This document shows positions 60,697-64,000 of a DNA stretch of 64,000 nt, one piece after another. The position numbers and the translations under genes are program-made. Under the pieces are notes generated by a model. That model did not search any database. It was not told the origin of the DNA and saw only the letters and a program-made list of their open reading frames with translations. How positions within the stretch are numbered: the stretch's first letter is position 1; every line of letters starts with the position of its first letter. The stretch is from Parasphingopyxis sp. CP4 (GTDB lineage: Bacteria; Pseudomonadota; Alphaproteobacteria; Sphingomonadales; Sphingomonadaceae), in NCBI RefSeq assembly GCF_013378055.1, contig NZ_CP051130.1:2544001-2608000 (forward strand). The letters run 5' to 3'.

Positions 60697-62853
60697 CTAT
60701 TCTTCCACCCCAAGCTGCGTCAGCATGAAGGCTTGCGCCTCGGCTTCATCGCGCAGCGACTGGAAGCGGCCCGACTGGCCCTGATGCCCGGCACCCATAT
60801 TGGTGCGCAGCACGGTGAGATTATCGTCGGTGCGCAGATGGCGCAGCCGGGCGGTCCATTTAGCGGGCTCCCAATAGGTGACGCGCGGATCGTTGAGCCC
60901 GGCGGTGACCATGATCGGCGGATAATCCTGGGCGCTCACATTGTCATAGGGTGAGTAGCTCTGGATTAGCCGGAAATCGTCGGCCGATGTGATCGGGTTG
61001 CCCCATTCGGGCCATTCACCCGGGGTCAGCGGCAGTGAGGTATCGAGCATCGTGTTGAGCACGTCGACAAAGGGCACTTCGGCCACCACCGCGCCCCAGA
61101 CATCCGGATCGGTGTTGAGGACAACGCCCATCAGCTCGCCGCCCGCAGAACCGCCCGAGGCCGCGATACGACCAGCGCTGGTATAGCCGCGATCGATCAG
61201 GCCGCGTGCGACATCGACAAAATCGTTGAACGTATTGGTGCGGCGATCAAGCTTGCCGTCGAGATACCATTGATATCCGAGATCATCGCCGCCCCGGACA
61301 TGGGCGATGGCAAAGATGAAGCCGCGATTGGTGAGGCTCAATTGCCGGGTCGAGAAGACCGGCGGCACGGCATAGCCATAGGCGCCATAGGCATAGAGAT
61401 GGACCGGCGTATCCGGGCCGATCTCGGTATCGCCATGATAGACAAGGCTGACAGGGACCATCACTCCGTCGCGCGCTTCGATCTCAAGCCGCTCGGTCCG
61501 ATACTGGCTGGCATCATAGCCGGACGGAACCTGCTGGACCTTGAGCGTGGTGAGCTCGCCGCTCGTAACGTCATAACCAAAATCGGTATCGGGTGTGATC
61601 ATCGATTCATAATCAATCCGGATCGTGGTCGTATCGAACTCGGCAACCGGCCCCAATCCCGCATCATAGCTGGCTTCGGGGAATTCTACCGCGGTCGGCG
61701 GCGCAAAGCTGTAATTCCAGATCTGCACCTGATCGAGCCCGCGATCACGGCCTTCGATCACAAAAAAATCGGCAAAGGTGGTGAGGCCGGTAATGTAGAA
61801 CTCATCGGACCCGGCGATTGCCGTACGCCAATTGCCGGGATCGCCCAGCGGGGCGGTCATGACGCTGAAATTCACATGATCCTGATTGGTGAGGACATAG
61901 AGCGTCCCGTCGCGCTCCTCGACGCCATATTGGCGGTCCGTGACGCGTGGCGAGACGAGAACGGGTTCTGCTGACAGATCGGCAAGCGGCACAAGGCGGA
62001 CTTCATTGGTCACATTGTCGCCGGCACTGATCGTCAGGAAACGGCGGGACTGGGTCTGGTCGATGCCGATTTCCATGCCCTCTTCGGCTTCGCGGTAGAG
62101 CTCGACATCTGTGTCTGTTTCGCTGCCGAGGCGATGCAGCATTGCAACCTTGCTGCGCCAATTTTCGTCGACCGGCGTGTAGACGAGCGCCGATGAATCA
62201 GCAGACCAGATGGCCCGGCCGAGAATGCCGGGAACGGCATCTGGCAAATCTTCGCCAGTGCTCAGATCGCGAATCCTCAGCGTATAGCGTTCCGCGCCAT
62301 CGGTATCGGTGGAGTAAGCGAGCAACTGGGCATCGGGGCTGATCGCGATGGTGCCAAGACTGAACTGCTCATGGCCTTCGGCAAGCGCATTTTCGTCCAG
62401 CAGCAGTTCGTCTGCACCGCCAGCGACCGGTCGGCGATACCAGAGGCGATATTCCTGGCCTTCATTATAGGCATACCAATATTCGAACGCGCCATCGCGG
62501 ATCGGCACGCTGGAATCATTTTCCGGCAAGCGGCCGCGCATCTCATTGTAGAGCGTCTCGATCAGCGCCTCATGGGGCGCCATAACCGCTTCAAAATAAG
62601 TGTTTTCTGCGCGTACATAGTCGAGGACATCCTCGTCATCGATTTCCGGATAGCTCTGGTCTTTCAGCCAATGATAGGGATCTTCGACCGTGATGCCGTG
62701 CATGGTGAAGCTGTGCGGGCGGCGTTCGGCAACCGGTGGTTCGGGCAGGGTGGTGGCGGCGGTTTCTGGCACGGACGAACTTTCTTCTTGGGCAAAGGCA
62801 GGCGTTGAAAAGGCGAGCAGGCTGACGGCAGCGATCAGGGAGCGGGATGACAT
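60697..62853 (-). CDS. S9 prolyl oligopeptidase family protease (oligopeptidase B-like)
   Basis: A 718-residue exported serine peptidase that cleaves short peptides. A signal peptide (MSSRSLIAAVSLLAFSTPAFA) is followed by a seven-bladed propeller gate (residues about 40-430) and the alpha/beta-hydrolase domain. The catalytic Ser is in IAASGGSAGGELMG, the Asp in VTAGLNDPRVTYWEPAKW and the His in NMGAGHQGQSGR. VEDPYHWLKDQSYPEI and FIFAIAHVRGGDDLGYQWYLDGKL are typical of the oligopeptidase B group. AAGG precedes the ATG. Confidence 0.95.
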   Translation of the reverse strand: MSSRSLIAAVSLLAFSTPAFAQEESSSVPETAATTLPEPPVAERRPHSFTMHGITVEDPYHWLKDQSYPEIDDEDVLDYVRAENTYFEAVMAPHEALIETLYNEMRGRLPENDSSVPIRDGAFEYWYAYNEGQEYRLWYRRPVAGGADELLLDENALAEGHEQFSLGTIAISPDAQLLAYSTDTDGAERYTLRIRDLSTGEDLPDAVPGILGRAIWSADSSALVYTPVDENWRSKVAMLHRLGSETDTDVELYREAEEGMEIGIDQTQSRRFLTISAGDNVTNEVRLVPLADLSAEPVLVSPRVTDRQYGVEERDGTLYVLTNQDHVNFSVMTAPLGDPGNWRTAIAGSDEFYITGLTTFADFFVIEGRDRGLDQVQIWNYSFAPPTAVEFPEASYDAGLGPVAEFDTTTIRIDYESMITPDTDFGYDVTSGELTTLKVQQVPSGYDASQYRTERLEIEARDGVMVPVSLVYHGDTEIGPDTPVHLYAYGAYGYAVPPVFSTRQLSLTNRGFIFAIAHVRGGDDLGYQWYLDGKLDRRTNTFNDFVDVARGLIDRGYTSAGRIAASGGSAGGELMGVVLNTDPDVWGAVVAEVPFVDVLNTMLDTSLPLTPGEWPEWGNPITSADDFRLIQSYSPYDNVSAQDYPPIMVTAGLNDPRVTYWEPAKWTARLRHLRTDDNLTVLRTNMGAGHQGQSGRFQSLRDEAEAQAFMLTQLGVEE

Positions 62854-62937
62854 GGGCGTATGACCTTTCGGGCGCTAGCGCGCTGGGGCGCAGGTGACTA
62901 TGTAGGCAGCTAGTAACGATCAAAAAGGCCAAATGCC

Positions 62938-64000
62938 ATGTCCAGCTATGAAGACCGTCTCAAGGCCCTGCGCGAAGAGCTAGCCAGTCGCAAACTGTCC
63001 GGCTTTGTCGTGCCGCTCACCGATGAGCATATGAGCGAATATGTCGGCGCCTATGCGCAGCGTCTCGCCTGGCTCACCGGTTTCCAGGGCTCCGCCGGTT
63101 CGGCTGTTGTGATGCCGGAAGAGGCCGCGATCTTCACCGATGGCCGCTACACGATCCAGGTCCGCGAACAGGTGGATGGCGATCATTGGGACTATGTTGG
63201 CGTGCCGGGTACGAGCATTGCCGAATGGCTCGCCGCGCATGCCGATAATGGCGCGCGGATCGGCTATGATCCCTGGCTCCACACCCGCCAATGGGTGAAG
63301 TCAGCGGAAAAGGCGCTCGCGGAAAAAGGCGCAGAGCTGGTCGCGGTCGATACCAATCCGATTGATGCCGTATGGCCGGACAAGCCTTTGCCATCCGAAG
63401 CCAAGCTGATCGTCCATGAAGATAGCTATGCCGGCAAGTCATCGGCCGAAAAACGCCAGGAAATGTCAGATTCCATGGCCGAGAAGGGTGTTGATGCAGC
63501 GGTGTTGGCGGCGCTCGATTCGATTGCCTGGACGCTGAATGTGCGCGGTGCGGATGTCGATCATACGCCGGTCGCGCTCGCCTATGCCGTCGTTCACAAG
63601 GATGCGACCGCGGATCTCTATGTCGAACCCGACAAGATGAGCGAGGATGTGTTGCGCCATCTTGGCAATGGCGTGCGCGTCCATGATCGCAGCGCCTTCA
63701 AGGGTTCGCTAGCGAGCTTCAAGGGCAAGAAGGTGATCGCCGATCCTGAGCGCGCGGTGTCGGCAATCTTCCAGGCGCTGGATGATGGCGGCGCAACGAT
63801 CATGGCCGAGACCGAGCCGGCTGTGCTTCCCAAGGCGATCAAGAATGCCGTTGAGCTGCAAGGCTCCCGGGATTCCCATGAACGCGATGGCGCGGCATTG
63901 GTCCGCTTCCTCCACTGGCTGTCGCTGGAGGCGCCCAAGGGCGGTGTTACCGAAATGTCTGCGGCCAAGCGGCTGCAACAGTTTCGCGAGGAAAATCCGC
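62938..64000 (+). CDS. Xaa-Pro aminopeptidase (3' end missing)
   Basis: The 5' part of a metallopeptidase of the M24B/creatinase type that removes an N-terminal residue before proline. It begins MSSYEDRLKALREELASRKL at 62938 and stays open to the window end (about 354 residues of a protein normally near 600). The two creatinase-like N-terminal domains are visible: FVVPLTDEHMSEYVGAYAQRLAWLTGFQGSAGSAVV with the FTDGRYTIQVREQV turn, then VDAAVLAALDSIAWTLNVRG and HTPVALAYAVV. The catalytic metal-binding domain lies beyond the window. It is divergent from the S9 oligopeptidase gene. Confidence 0.92.
   Translation, partial: MSSYEDRLKALREELASRKLSGFVVPLTDEHMSEYVGAYAQRLAWLTGFQGSAGSAVVMPEEAAIFTDGRYTIQVREQVDGDHWDYVGVPGTSIAEWLAAHADNGARIGYDPWLHTRQWVKSAEKALAEKGAELVAVDTNPIDAVWPDKPLPSEAKLIVHEDSYAGKSSAEKRQEMSDSMAEKGVDAAVLAALDSIAWTLNVRGADVDHTPVALAYAVVHKDATADLYVEPDKMSEDVLRHLGNGVRVHDRSAFKGSLASFKGKKVIADPERAVSAIFQALDDGGATIMAETEPAVLPKAIKNAVELQGSRDSHERDGAALVRFLHWLSLEAPKGGVTEMSAAKRLQQFREENP

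Overview
The window looks like chromosomal DNA of a GC-rich alphaproteobacterium, most likely of the order Sphingomonadales. The best evidence is a circularly permuted, two-piece tmRNA gene (24.7-25.1 kb) whose tag frame reads ANDNDALAIAA. An NDUFS4-type complex I accessory subunit, a large TonB-dependent receptor, class II dihydroorotase, DUF1134 and RarD/DUF389 proteins fit the same assignment. No phage, transposase, integrase or CRISPR array was seen.

Layout. 0-10 kb: 3' part of uvrA, small membrane proteins, one AT-rich coiled-coil membrane gene that looks acquired (3.6-5.2 kb), a cold-shock gene with a readable promoter and terminator, a membrane-anchored methyltransferase and a renalase-like flavoprotein. 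10-15 kb: the most unusual part. Three tandem genes encode Tat-exported proteins built from a repeated T-D-S-D-x-G-x-x-A-D-P-x-G-x-G-R-G unit. They are followed by a JmjC/cupin-4 oxygenase of the ribosomal-oxygenase type and preceded by an exported rhodanese-like protein and a small coupled ORF. 15-24 kb: a TauE-type permease, an exported methyltransferase, a drug-efflux MFS, a tightly overlapped DUF2721-DUF4345-fatty acid hydroxylase operon, small exported proteins, two TPM-domain lipoproteins plus a Nudix enzyme, and mscL. 24.7-28.7 kb: ssrA, RidA, hotdog thioesterase, and small hypothetical genes separated by three copies of a 28-bp palindrome. 28.7-41 kb: mostly housekeeping genes (VIT-like transporter, aconitase, beta-propeller protein, CMD/VOC pair with TetR, DUF389, ygfZ, pyrC, rarD).

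41-50 kb: DUF1134, tRNA-Ser(GCU), then a sulfosugar/glycoconjugate locus: sqdB (UDP-sulfoquinovose synthase) with an APS-reductase-type cysH directly behind it, and converging on them a large GT4 glycosyltransferase, a methyltransferase and a GSCFA-domain protein. 50-64 kb: a TetR gene with a perfect palindrome upstream, a TonB-dependent receptor, PadR, 6-phosphogluconolactonase, three genes made of two or three LCCL domains around a phytoene-desaturase-like flavoprotein, a thioesterase, an S9 oligopeptidase, and the 5' part of an Xaa-Pro aminopeptidase gene cut by the window end.

The candidate new system is the repeat-protein/cupin-4 locus at 11-15 kb. The inference is that the repeats are the oxygenase's substrate (Asp or Arg hydroxylation of a metal-binding, exported repeat protein or RiPP-like precursor). 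The secondary candidate is the LCCL cluster. All function calls come from reading motifs in the translated sequence; no database search was run.
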